Shown piece after piece: positions 35,467 to 42,148 of a DNA stretch of 42,148 nucleotides. A program made the position numbers and the translations under genes. Origin of the DNA: Solidesulfovibrio sp. Its GTDB lineage: Bacteria > Desulfobacterota > Desulfovibrionia > Desulfovibrionales > Desulfovibrionaceae. The DNA is taken from NCBI RefSeq assembly GCF_029978005.1, contig NZ_JARKOZ010000091.1, positions 1-42,148 of the forward strand, in the 5' to 3' direction. Below the pieces are notes generated by a model, which saw only the letters and a program-made list of their open reading frames with translations, was not told the origin of the DNA and did not search any database. The number at the start of each line of letters is the position of its first letter. Position 1 is the stretch's first letter.

Positions 35467-35919
35467 ATGGCCGTGACCCAGAAATGCCAGTACGCCCTGC
35501 GGGCCCTGTTCGAACTGGCCCGGCGCAAGGGCGACGGACCGATTCCGGCCGGCGGCATCGCCGAGCGCCAAGCCATTCCCAGGCGGTTTCTGGAAGTGAT
35601 CCTGCACCAGCTGCGCCAGGGCGGATTCGTGGATTCCCAGCGCGGCAAGGACGGCGGCTTCTACCTGGCCCGGCCGGCCGAGGACGTGACCGTGGGCGAG
35701 GTCATCCGGTTCATGGACGGCCCCTTGGGCCCCGTGGACTGCCACAAGGAGCGGCCGGGGCAGGGCTGCCCCCTGCGGGGGGAGTGCGTGTTCAAGGGGG
35801 TCTGGGACGAGGCGCGCCAAGCCCTGGAGCGGGTCTACGACGCCCGCTCCCTCAGGGACCTGGTCCGGGAGAAGCGGCGCACGGAACTGGAGGCGGCGGA
35901 GCCGCCCTACGTGATCTGA
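35467..35919 (+). CDS. Rrf2-family transcription regulator with three cysteines
   Basis: A 150-residue winged-helix regulator opening TQKCQYALRALFELARR with IPRRFLEVILHQLRQGGFV as the recognition region. The three cysteines, Cys92, Cys101 and Cys107 (spacing x8 and x5), are in the position where IscR, NsrR and RirA bind an iron-sulfur cluster; IscR uses x5 and x5. The sensing role (iron, NO, redox or sulfur) is therefore plausible but unproven. A strong AGGAGG precedes the ATG. It is divergent from the isochorismatase-fold gene. Confidence 0.93.
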   Translation: MAVTQKCQYALRALFELARRKGDGPIPAGGIAERQAIPRRFLEVILHQLRQGGFVDSQRGKDGGFYLARPAEDVTVGEVIRFMDGPLGPVDCHKERPGQGCPLRGECVFKGVWDEARQALERVYDARSLRDLVREKRRTELEAAEPPYVI

Positions 35920-35952
35920 ACCGGGCGGCCGTTTTTCAGGGGGACGCCGCGC

Positions 35953-37206
35953 CTAGCCGTGGAACATTTCGGCCGCCCAGGCCAGCGCCTCGAAATGGGC
36001 TTTCGAGGCGACCTCGGGCGCAAGGCCGAAGCGCTCCAGGGCCTTGGCGGCCCGGGGGTCCGAGCTGCCGTCGAAGCCCCGGCACAGGGCCAGGCAGGGA
36101 GCCGCCGGGCTCGGCAGGCCGAGCAGGGCCTGACGGATGCCCGCGTCGATGGTCACGTCGGCCAGGGCTTTGTCCATGGGCACGCCCAGCATGGCGTCGA
36201 GCAGCGACAACAGGCCGAGCAGGCAGATGTTCTGGCCGTGGCGGCATGCCCCGCCCCTGGCCCGGTCGATCAGCGCCAGGAAGCGGCCGCGCACGGCCGA
36301 GGCGAAGGCCAGCTCGCGGTCCCTGGGCGTGGAGCCGAGGGAGGCCAGGATGTTGACGGACAGCCAGCTGATGAGCGCGCTTCTGCCCAGAAGCCGGATG
36401 GCGTAGTCGAGGGACTCCACGGCCTGGCCCCGGTAGAAGCGCGCCGTGTTGACGTGGCGCAGCAGCTTGTAGGCCAGGGACACGTCCGCGCCGAGGATCT
36501 CCCGGACCTTGCGTTCGTCGATCTCAGGGCGCGACACCTCGGCCAGCAGGGCCAGCTTGGTCGTCTGGTTGGCCGGCAGGGCCCGGGCCGTGATCACCTG
36601 CGGCCGGCTGTAGTAGTAGCCCTGGGCCAGAGGGATGCCGCGGGCCCGGCAGAAGGCGACGTCGGACTCGGTTTCCACCTTCTCGGCCAGCACCGTCTTG
36701 CCCGAGTCCAGGCAGGCCGCCACGACCGCCTCCAGGCGGCCGGGATCGTCGCGCAGGATCAGGAAGTCGATCTTGATATAGGTCACGAAGGGCAGGATCG
36801 GGTCGAAGGACGGGTCGCCCACGTAGTCGTCCAGGGCCAGGACGAAGCCGGCCTCCCGGATGGAGCGAACGAGTTCCGTGAAGGCGGCGTCGCAGGTCAC
36901 GTGCTCGAGCACCTCGATGACGAAGCGCTCGGGGTCGAGGAAGGTGTGGTAGCCCCTCTCCAGGATTTCCTTGGAAAAATTGATGAAGATCTTCTTTTTC
37001 GGGTCGATGTCCCGGGAGATGGCCTCGATGCCGTTAGCCAGCACGGCCAGGGTGGCCTCGGCGTCGCTGGGCAGTTCGGCGGCGTTGGGGCCGCCTACCG
37101 TGCGGTAGAGCAGTTCATAGCCGAAGACCCCGCCTTCCAGATGGTAGATCGGATGGCGGGCGACGGCGTAATTGCAGTCGACGGTGCACTGTTCGGCAGA
37201 GTCCAT
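35953..37206 (-). CDS. EAL plus HDOD signalling protein, YuxH/CdgJ type
   Basis: A 417-residue protein. The N-terminal EAL domain (about 15-210) keeps some residues (YELLYR, NFSKEIL, IEVLEHV, IKIDFL, QGYYYSRP) but has ELL for EAL, DDYVGDPSF in place of the DDFGTGYSS loop and AEKVET for AEGVET, so phosphodiesterase activity is doubtful. An HDOD domain (about 215-417) follows. V. cholerae CdgJ and relatives with this pairing act in motility. The ATG at 37206 has AGGA upstream; the frame extends 20 codons further without support. It follows the amidohydrolase with a 154-base gap. Confidence 0.9.
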   Translation of the reverse strand: MDSAEQCTVDCNYAVARHPIYHLEGGVFGYELLYRTVGGPNAAELPSDAEATLAVLANGIEAISRDIDPKKKIFINFSKEILERGYHTFLDPERFVIEVLEHVTCDAAFTELVRSIREAGFVLALDDYVGDPSFDPILPFVTYIKIDFLILRDDPGRLEAVVAACLDSGKTVLAEKVETESDVAFCRARGIPLAQGYYYSRPQVITARALPANQTTKLALLAEVSRPEIDERKVREILGADVSLAYKLLRHVNTARFYRGQAVESLDYAIRLLGRSALISWLSVNILASLGSTPRDRELAFASAVRGRFLALIDRARGGACRHGQNICLLGLLSLLDAMLGVPMDKALADVTIDAGIRQALLGLPSPAAPCLALCRGFDGSSDPRAAKALERFGLAPEVASKAHFEALAWAAEMFHG

Positions 37207-37360
37207 GGTGCTTTTTCCTGTTGCAACGGCGTCGCGCGGCGCATCGGCCGCGGACGCCGCGCGCAACCCGGTCCCGGCCCTGGAACAGCATTGCGGGCGT
37301 GTCGAGCGAAAATTAGGCTATCCCCCGGGCGATGACAATGGTTTAACGAAGCCGCCCAGG

Positions 37361-38524
37361 TCATGGGTAAAAACGTTCCGCCAGGTCCGGCGGGACCACG
37401 GCGACCCCGCCGGCCGCGCCCGGGGCGAGCCGGCCCAGGCCGCGTCCGAGGAGCCTTCCCGGAGTCGCGGTCAGGGCCTCGAGCACGGCGTTGGGGGGGA
37501 AGTCGGGAAAGGCGGCCCAAAGGGCCCGCACCTCGTTCCACAAGTCGAGATCGTCGTTTGAGGCCAGGCTGTCCGTGCCCAGGCACAGGGGGACGCCGGC
37601 GGCCAGCAGGGCCGGGGCGTCGGCCCTGCCCACGCCGATGCGGGCGTTGCTGCGCGGGCAAAGGCAGACGGCCGCGCCCGAGGCGGCCAAAAGCCGTCGG
37701 TCGGCGGCGTCCAGGGCCACGGCGTGCACGGCCAGGACGTCCGGCCCGAGCAGGCCCTGGGCGACGGCCTCGGCCACGGGCGAGCGCCCCGGCGGGACGT
37801 AGCCGCGCGGCAGCACGCGCCCGGCCAAAAGCGCGGCCAGGGGGCCGGCGCCGGTGGCCAAAAGCTCCGTTTCCTCGGCATGTTCGGCCAGGTGCAGGCA
37901 AAAGGGCGCGCCGCGGGCGCGGCAGGCGTCGCGGGCGCGACGGAGGTTTTCCGGGCTCGTGGAGTAGAGGGCGTGGCCGCTGGCCGCCGCGGCGAGGAGG
38001 CCGTGGGGCGGCGCGGCCGCGTCCAGGGCGGCCGGCACCGCCGGCCTGTTCGTTTTCTTCCAGCCGAAGGCTTCGTGGCAGACGAGGCCGGCAAGGCCCG
38101 CCCCGGCCAGGGCGGCGGCCACCTGGGCCCCGGCCCGGCTGCCCACGTCGATGGTCGCCCCCGTGCCCGTGGCCGCCATTTCCGCCACGGCCCGGGCCAG
38201 GACGGCCGGGGAGGGAGGGGAGAGGTCCTGGGCCACCAGCCAGGCGGCCCAGGCGGAAAACCCGGCCGGGGCCGAAGCCCGGCCGCGCAGGCCGGCCAGT
38301 TCGAGGTGACCGTGGGCGTTGACCAGGCCGGGCACGAGCACGGCGTCGCCGTGGTCCGCCACCGGGCCGGCGAAGCCGCGGAGGACGTCGCGGCGCGGCC
38401 CCACGGCCAGGACCCGCCGGCCGGCCAGGACCACGGCCGCGTCGTCGAGGGGGGCCGCGCCCGGCAGCATGGTCAGGACGCGCCGGGCCGTGACGGCCCT
38501 TTGGCCGGCGGCGAGGGCGTCCAT
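37361..38524 (-). CDS. Amidohydrolase, deaminase type; candidate aminodeoxyfutalosine deaminase
   Basis: A 387-residue metal-dependent hydrolase with His71 and His73 (NAHGHLEL), His211 and Glu214 (HLAEHAEET), His267 (VHAVALD) and Asp318 (LGTDSLASN). CPRSN (289-293) and the HLAEHAEE motif are typical of nucleoside-type deaminases (MtaD/TrzN group). Desulfovibrio species make menaquinone by the futalosine route, which uses a deaminase of this class, so MqnX is a possible identity; guanine, cytosine or SAH deaminase are alternatives. The ATG has no evident ribosome site. Confidence 0.87.
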   Translation of the reverse strand: MDALAAGQRAVTARRVLTMLPGAAPLDDAAVVLAGRRVLAVGPRRDVLRGFAGPVADHGDAVLVPGLVNAHGHLELAGLRGRASAPAGFSAWAAWLVAQDLSPPSPAVLARAVAEMAATGTGATIDVGSRAGAQVAAALAGAGLAGLVCHEAFGWKKTNRPAVPAALDAAAPPHGLLAAAASGHALYSTSPENLRRARDACRARGAPFCLHLAEHAEETELLATGAGPLAALLAGRVLPRGYVPPGRSPVAEAVAQGLLGPDVLAVHAVALDAADRRLLAASGAAVCLCPRSNARIGVGRADAPALLAAGVPLCLGTDSLASNDDLDLWNEVRALWAAFPDFPPNAVLEALTATPGRLLGRGLGRLAPGAAGGVAVVPPDLAERFYP

Positions 38525-38545
38525 GATCGTTGGGGAAAACGTCCC

Positions 38546-39055
38546 CTAGCCGTTGAACACGATGAGGGAGGCCTTGATGAAGGCGCGCAGCTTGTCGATG
38601 CGGTCGCCGAATTCGGCGATGTTCTTGGCCGTTTCGGATTTCTTGTCGCCGAGCAGCGCGTCGTCCACGTTGTAGGGCGTTTCCTTGATCTTCTCCAGGG
38701 TGTCGAGGATGTTGTCGATCCTGTCGAAGAGGTAGGTCTTCTCGTCCTTGGTGAAGCAGTAGGTCGTCTTGTTGTAGATGTAGTAGATGTCGCAGAGGTT
38801 GAGCGCCAGGCCGAGGGTCTTCTCGATGCGGGAGGTCAGGTCGGCCAGGGCGATGTATCGCTGGTCGTAGGGTCGTTTCTGGATCAGACCCTCGTTGTCC
38901 TCGTATTCCTTGATCCGGATGGCTTGGACCACGGCCTCGTTGAAGTAGTTCATGAAATAATTGATGCTTTGACGCATGTTCGGCGTTTCCGCGAAGCTCG
39001 GGGCAGCGGACGCCAACATCAGGACGCAGGCTGCGGCCGTAAGAAAGCGTTTCAT
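38546..39055 (-). CDS. Secreted helical protein of unknown function
   Basis: A 169-residue protein with a signal peptide (1-22). The mature part is Tyr/Lys/Asp-rich and mostly helical: FMNYFNEAVVQAIRIKEYED, then CDIYYIYNKTTYCFTKDEKT with two cysteines that may pair, then a charged helix pair. GC content is lower than in its neighbours. It lies between the radical SAM gene and the amidohydrolase, all leftward. GGAAG precedes the ATG. No family recognised. Confidence 0.82.
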   Translation of the reverse strand: MKRFLTAAACVLMLASAAPSFAETPNMRQSINYFMNYFNEAVVQAIRIKEYEDNEGLIQKRPYDQRYIALADLTSRIEKTLGLALNLCDIYYIYNKTTYCFTKDEKTYLFDRIDNILDTLEKIKETPYNVDDALLGDKKSETAKNIAEFGDRIDKLRAFIKASLIVFNG

Positions 39056-39119
39056 GATCTTCCGCCGGAAGGGTTGAGGTTTTCGTCGCGGGGCGGGTCG
39101 GCCCCTAACCGTAGATTTG

Positions 39120-40232
39120 TCACGAGTGTGCGGCGGAGTCAAACGGCGCGGCGGCCAGGAGGAAATCCTCCCGGTCCTCGAAGGCGACCCGGTCCTTTGG
39201 CAGGCCCAGGGCGGCGTAGGCCGGGGCCAGCTCCCGGGCGTGGCCGTAAAGCTCCCCGGCGAAGCGGCGCGGGCAGGCAAGCCCGGCGACCGGGTCGCCC
39301 AGGGCGGCGACCTCGGCCGCGACCAGGGCGAGCAGGGCCCGGGCCCGGGCCCGCGCGCCCAGGGCCGGATGGCGCGGCCCGGCCACCACGGCCGCCTCGA
39401 ACCCGGGTTCCGGGGCCAGGCCGATGCGCGCCACCCGCGTGCCGGCCCGCCACAGCACGGGCAGGGCCCGGGCCAGGGCGTCGAGGGTCGTCTCCAGGGG
39501 CCAGGGCGCATACTCCCCGGCGGCGAAGCGCGCGGCCAGGGGCGTGCCGGCCACGACCAGGCAGGGGTGCAGCCGGGCGATGTCCGGGGCAAGGGCGGCG
39601 GCCTCGGCCGCGTCGCGAAGGAGCGCCTCGGGATCGTGGCCGGGAAGCCCGGGCAGGAGCTGGAGGCCGAGGGAAAGCCCGGCCGCCTTGACGTCCCGGG
39701 CGGCCCGGCGGGAGGCGGCGGCGTCGTGGCCCCGGCCGACGTCCTCGAGCACGGCGTCGTCGAAGGTCTGGACGCCGATCTCCAGGCAGTCGAGGCCGGC
39801 CGCGGCCAGGCGGGACAGGAGCCCCGGGTCGCAGGCATCGGGCCGGGTGGAGCAGCGCACGCGGACCACGGCCCCGGCCCGGCGCAACGCCGTGGCCGCC
39901 TCCAGGAAGCGCCAGGGCCAGGGATCGGGCAGGGCGGTGAACACTCCGCCGTAGAAGGCCAGCTCGTAGGGGCCGCGCCCGGCCCGGGCGGCGGCCGCCA
40001 GGCCCGCGACCATGTCCGCCAGGGTCCGCTCCAGGCTCCGGGGCTCGTTGCCGCTTTGCAGGTGCTGGGCGCAGAAGGCGCATCGGCCCGGGCATCCCTG
40101 AAATGTCACATAGACGGGCCAGATGCGCGGCCCCTTCCGAAAAGGTTCCGGATGGCGGAAAACCCGCCCCGGCGCAGGGCGCGGGGCGGCGTCCGGGACG
40201 GCCTTTGGGGGCCCTGTCAGCACGTGCTGCAA
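39120..40232 (-). CDS. Radical SAM protein
   Basis: A 370-residue protein with the 4Fe-4S motif CPGRCAFC (Cys47, Cys51, Cys54), the glycine-rich SAM element FYGGVFTALP near 95 and the C-terminal region of the Elp3/HemN-like branch. It has no acetyltransferase domain, so it is not a full Elp3. The reaction is unknown. The start is a TTG preceded seven bases upstream by AGGAG, a strong ribosome site. It is divergent from the HIT gene across 136 bases. Confidence 0.88.
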   Translation of the reverse strand: MQHVLTGPPKAVPDAAPRPAPGRVFRHPEPFRKGPRIWPVYVTFQGCPGRCAFCAQHLQSGNEPRSLERTLADMVAGLAAAARAGRGPYELAFYGGVFTALPDPWPWRFLEAATALRRAGAVVRVRCSTRPDACDPGLLSRLAAAGLDCLEIGVQTFDDAVLEDVGRGHDAAASRRAARDVKAAGLSLGLQLLPGLPGHDPEALLRDAAEAAALAPDIARLHPCLVVAGTPLAARFAAGEYAPWPLETTLDALARALPVLWRAGTRVARIGLAPEPGFEAAVVAGPRHPALGARARARALLALVAAEVAALGDPVAGLACPRRFAGELYGHARELAPAYAALGLPKDRVAFEDREDFLLAAAPFDSAAHS

Positions 40233-40368
40233 TATTTTTCTCCTAAACCACTTGAAAAAATGCTTTTCCTTGACTATCAGGGAGGCAATGCGTTGGTCCG
40301 GCCCAGCGTCTCCCCCCGGGAAGCCTTACGCCGCGCCGGTCGCCGCAGCATCGGAGAAGCCAGAGGCC

Positions 40369-40797
40369 ATGAATCAGGCGGATTGCATATTTTGTAAAAT
40401 CGTGCGGGGCGAAATCCCCTGCGCCAAGGTGTACGAGACGGACCGGGTGCTGGCCTTCCTGGACATCGCTCCCGTGGCCCCGGGTCATGTCCTGGTCATC
40501 CCAAAGGCGCACCATGTCAACCTGTTCGACCTGCCCGAGGCCCTGGGCGGCGCGCTTTTCGCCGCCCTGCCCCCCGTCGCCGCCGCCATTGAGGCGGCCA
40601 CGGGAGCCACGGGCGTGAACGTGCAAATGAACAACGGCCCGGACGCCGGCCAGGTGGTCTTCCACGCCCACCTGCACCTCATCCCCCGCCGTGCCGGGGA
40701 TGGGCTCCGCCTCTGGCCGGGCAGCCCCTACGCCGACACCGCCGCCATGGAAGCCATGGCCCGGGCGGTGCGCCAGGCCATCGCTTCTGGACGCTGA
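40369..40797 (+). CDS. HIT-family nucleotide-binding hydrolase
   Basis: A 142-residue protein of the HINT branch: CIFCKIVRGEIP at the N-terminus and the histidine triad FHAHLHLIPR (His99, His101, His103) with the catalytic middle histidine. It hydrolyses adenosine phosphoramidates or related nucleotides. The start at 40369 keeps the CxxC end; weak AGAGG precedes it. The IHF gene follows after 69 bases and may share the transcript. Confidence 0.94.
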   Translation: MNQADCIFCKIVRGEIPCAKVYETDRVLAFLDIAPVAPGHVLVIPKAHHVNLFDLPEALGGALFAALPPVAAAIEAATGATGVNVQMNNGPDAGQVVFHAHLHLIPRRAGDGLRLWPGSPYADTAAMEAMARAVRQAIASGR

Positions 40798-40866
40798 CGG
40801 GCCCGCCGCGCCGCCGCTGGCGGCCGCGCGACGTGACGCTTTAACGCCAATGCGCCGGAGAACGCC

Positions 40867-41169
40867 ATGAACGGAAAAACCCTCACCAAGGCCGACATCG
40901 TCGATTACATCTACGAGAAGACCGAACGCAACCGCGCCGAGGTCAAGGTGCTGGTGGACCACCTGCTCGAACTCATGAAGCAGTCCATCAAGAAGGACCA
41001 TTCCCTGCTGGTCAGCGGCTTCGGCAAATTCGAGTCCTACGACAAGAAGGCGCGCAAGGGCCGCAACCCCCAGACCAACGAGTCCATCATGCTGCCGCCG
41101 CGCAAGGTGGTGGTGTTTCGGCTCTCGCGCAAGTTCCGGGCCGAGCTCAATCCCGACGAAGTCCTGTAG
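40867..41169 (+). CDS. ihfA: Integration host factor alpha / HU-family DNA-bending protein
   Basis: The 100-residue protein has the IHF/HU fold: helices with LTKADIVDYIYEK and LLELMKQSIKKD, then the beta-arm KKARKGRNPQTNESIMLP with the R-x-x-x-N-P minor-groove tip and the end FRLSRKFRAELN. The extra N-terminal residues and LTKADI fit IhfA better than HU, but the choice is not certain. GGAG lies six bases before the ATG. Confidence 0.92.
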   Translation: MNGKTLTKADIVDYIYEKTERNRAEVKVLVDHLLELMKQSIKKDHSLLVSGFGKFESYDKKARKGRNPQTNESIMLPPRKVVVFRLSRKFRAELNPDEVL

Positions 41170-41192
41170 GCCGGCCCGGCCTCCCCGGATGT

Positions 41193-41214
41193 GGCGCTGC
41201 CGGTCGGCAGCGCC
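41193..41214. terminator. GC-rich hairpin downstream of ihfA
   Basis: GGCGCTGCCG (41193-41202) and CGGCAGCGCC (41205-41214) form a perfect ten-base stem with a tight turn, 24 bases after the ihfA stop. No T-run follows, so it could be a Rho-assisted terminator or a transcript stabiliser. Confidence 0.5.
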
Positions 41215-41226
41215 GCGGTCGCGCAC

Positions 41227-41251
41227 TCGAAATTCGTGATGCGAATTTCGA
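41227..41251. repeat. Perfect inverted repeat in a convergent gap
   Basis: TCGAAATTCG (41227-41236) and CGAATTTCGA (41242-41251) flank TGATG. The AT-rich arms and five-base centre look more like a transcription-factor operator than a terminator, but the site lies between the convergent ihfA and rlpA genes. The 147-base gap contains nothing else. Confidence 0.55.
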
Positions 41252-41316
41252 TATCAACATACTGGAATAATTAATCTTTCCCTGAAATAGCCCCGTATTT
41301 TCCAGGGGACGCCGCG

Positions 41317-42060
41317 CTACTGGGCCAGGACGAAAGCGCCCTCGAAGACCGCCGACAGGCGCAGCCGCGCGTCCTCGGCGGCGGCGACCGTGGGGAAAAC
41401 GCCGGCGTGGACCCGGAAGAACTGGGTGCCGTCGATCTCCTTGTAGTGGATCCGCGAGCCGGCGTAGCCGGCGGCCAGGATGCGGGCGAAGAGCTTGTCC
41501 GCGTTCTCGCGCCGGGTGAACGCCCCCACCTGCACGTAAAACGGCCCCGGCAGCTCGCCGCCCGGGGTCGCGCCCGGCACGTCCCCCTCGACCTCCACCC
41601 GCACCCGGGCCGTGCCGCGGCCGTAGACGGCCAGGGCCTTGGCCCCGGCCAGGGACAGGTCCACGATCCGCCCGGCCACGAACGGGCCCCGGTCGTTGAC
41701 CCGAAGGACCTGGGACCGGCCGTTTTCCAGATTGGTCACCCGCACCATGGTGTGCATGGGCAAGAGCTTGTGGGCGCAGGTCATCTTGTACTGGTCGTAG
41801 ATTTCCCCGCACGAGGTCTCGTGGCCGTGAAAGCCCGGGCCGTACCACGAGGCAACGCCCTCCTCGCGGTAGCCCCTGGCCGAGTGCAGGGGCGTGTAGG
41901 TGACGCCTTTTATGGTGTAGGGCCGCAGGGTGGCCGGGCCGCGCCCGGTGGAGGGAATGGGGGCCTTGGCGGCGCAGCCCCAGAGCAGACAGGCGGCCAG
42001 GGCCGTGCAAAAAAGCCGCCCCCAGGAGACAGGGGAAAAACAACGGGCGCGTCCAGCCAT
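41317..42060 (-). CDS. rlpA: RlpA-family septal lipoprotein with SPOR domain
   Basis: A 247-residue protein with a signal peptide ending in the lipobox LLWGC, so it is an outer-membrane lipoprotein. The double-psi beta barrel (about 65-155) has GVASWYGPGFHG, TSCGEIYD, AHKLLPMHT and VNDRGPFV, including the glutamate and aspartate needed for lytic transglycosylase activity in RlpA. The C-terminal SPOR domain (about 170-247, YVQVGAFTRREN) binds denuded septal peptidoglycan. The ATG at 42060 has AGGA upstream; an earlier frame extension to 42135 has no support. It ends the right-hand part of the window; the last 88 bases contain no gene. Confidence 0.93.
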   Translation of the reverse strand: MAGRARCFSPVSWGRLFCTALAACLLWGCAAKAPIPSTGRGPATLRPYTIKGVTYTPLHSARGYREEGVASWYGPGFHGHETSCGEIYDQYKMTCAHKLLPMHTMVRVTNLENGRSQVLRVNDRGPFVAGRIVDLSLAGAKALAVYGRGTARVRVEVEGDVPGATPGGELPGPFYVQVGAFTRRENADKLFARILAAGYAGSRIHYKEIDGTQFFRVHAGVFPTVAAAEDARLRLSAVFEGAFVLAQ

Positions 42061-42148
42061 GGACGTCCTGGTAGCCGGTTGCCCAGGGGGATTGCAAGCC
42101 CGTTGCGCGGCCAGAAACGCGGCCGTAAACCGCATTATCCAACATTTC

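Overview
The window looks like origin-proximal chromosome of a GC-rich delta-proteobacterium of the Desulfovibrio type (Desulfovibrionaceae). The basis is the dnaA-dnaN-gyrB-gyrA run followed by a TPR protein, a COG1900/DUF39 homocysteine-biosynthesis protein beside dnaA, polar-flagellum export genes, and GC-rich codon use. The assignment is from recognition, not from a search. I saw no tRNA, rRNA, CRISPR array, insertion sequence or prophage.

Layout. Positions 1-15118 run leftwards: dnaA, dnaN, gyrB, gyrA and a TPR protein, then an AT-rich PilZ (c-di-GMP receptor) gene, then a tightly overlapping set of coaBC, a possible degenerate uracil-DNA-glycosylase-fold protein, NfeD protease and slipin, then a UDP-glucuronate epimerase and the start of an unknown gene. 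Transcription diverges at about 15119-15320. To the right come the DUF39 protein, a 37-residue basic protein, an FmdB zinc ribbon with purB, and pyrE followed by an envelope cluster: a Csd6/Pgp2-like L,D-transpeptidase with three NTF2-like modules, a single-pass membrane protein and a TIM-barrel protein.

Positions 23257-28828 run leftwards again: a nitrilase with an AT-rich promoter region, and era-yggS-fliL-fliN-fliO-fliP-fliQ. topA lies divergently to era. Positions 31420-33684 hold a pair of small secreted proteins, a 65-residue protein and an HDOD protein. The rest (33840-42148) is a mosaic of single genes: four-CBS protein, isochorismatase-fold hydrolase, Rrf2 regulator, EAL-HDOD protein, deaminase-type amidohydrolase, secreted helical protein, radical SAM protein, HIT protein, IHF alpha and an RlpA-SPOR lipoprotein.

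How the genes fit together. Replication and topology (dnaA, dnaN, gyrAB, topA, IHF), nucleotide synthesis (purB, pyrE), CoA and homocysteine synthesis and ribosome assembly (era) form the core. Envelope remodelling (L,D-transpeptidase, RlpA, NfeD/slipin, epimerase) and motility signalling (fli genes, PilZ, HDOD, EAL-HDOD) form the second theme. The best candidates for something little described are the pyrE-linked envelope operon, a FliN carrying a FliM/FliY-like CheY-binding motif, the structured leader of the DUF39 gene, and composite hairpin repeats between gyrB and gyrA.
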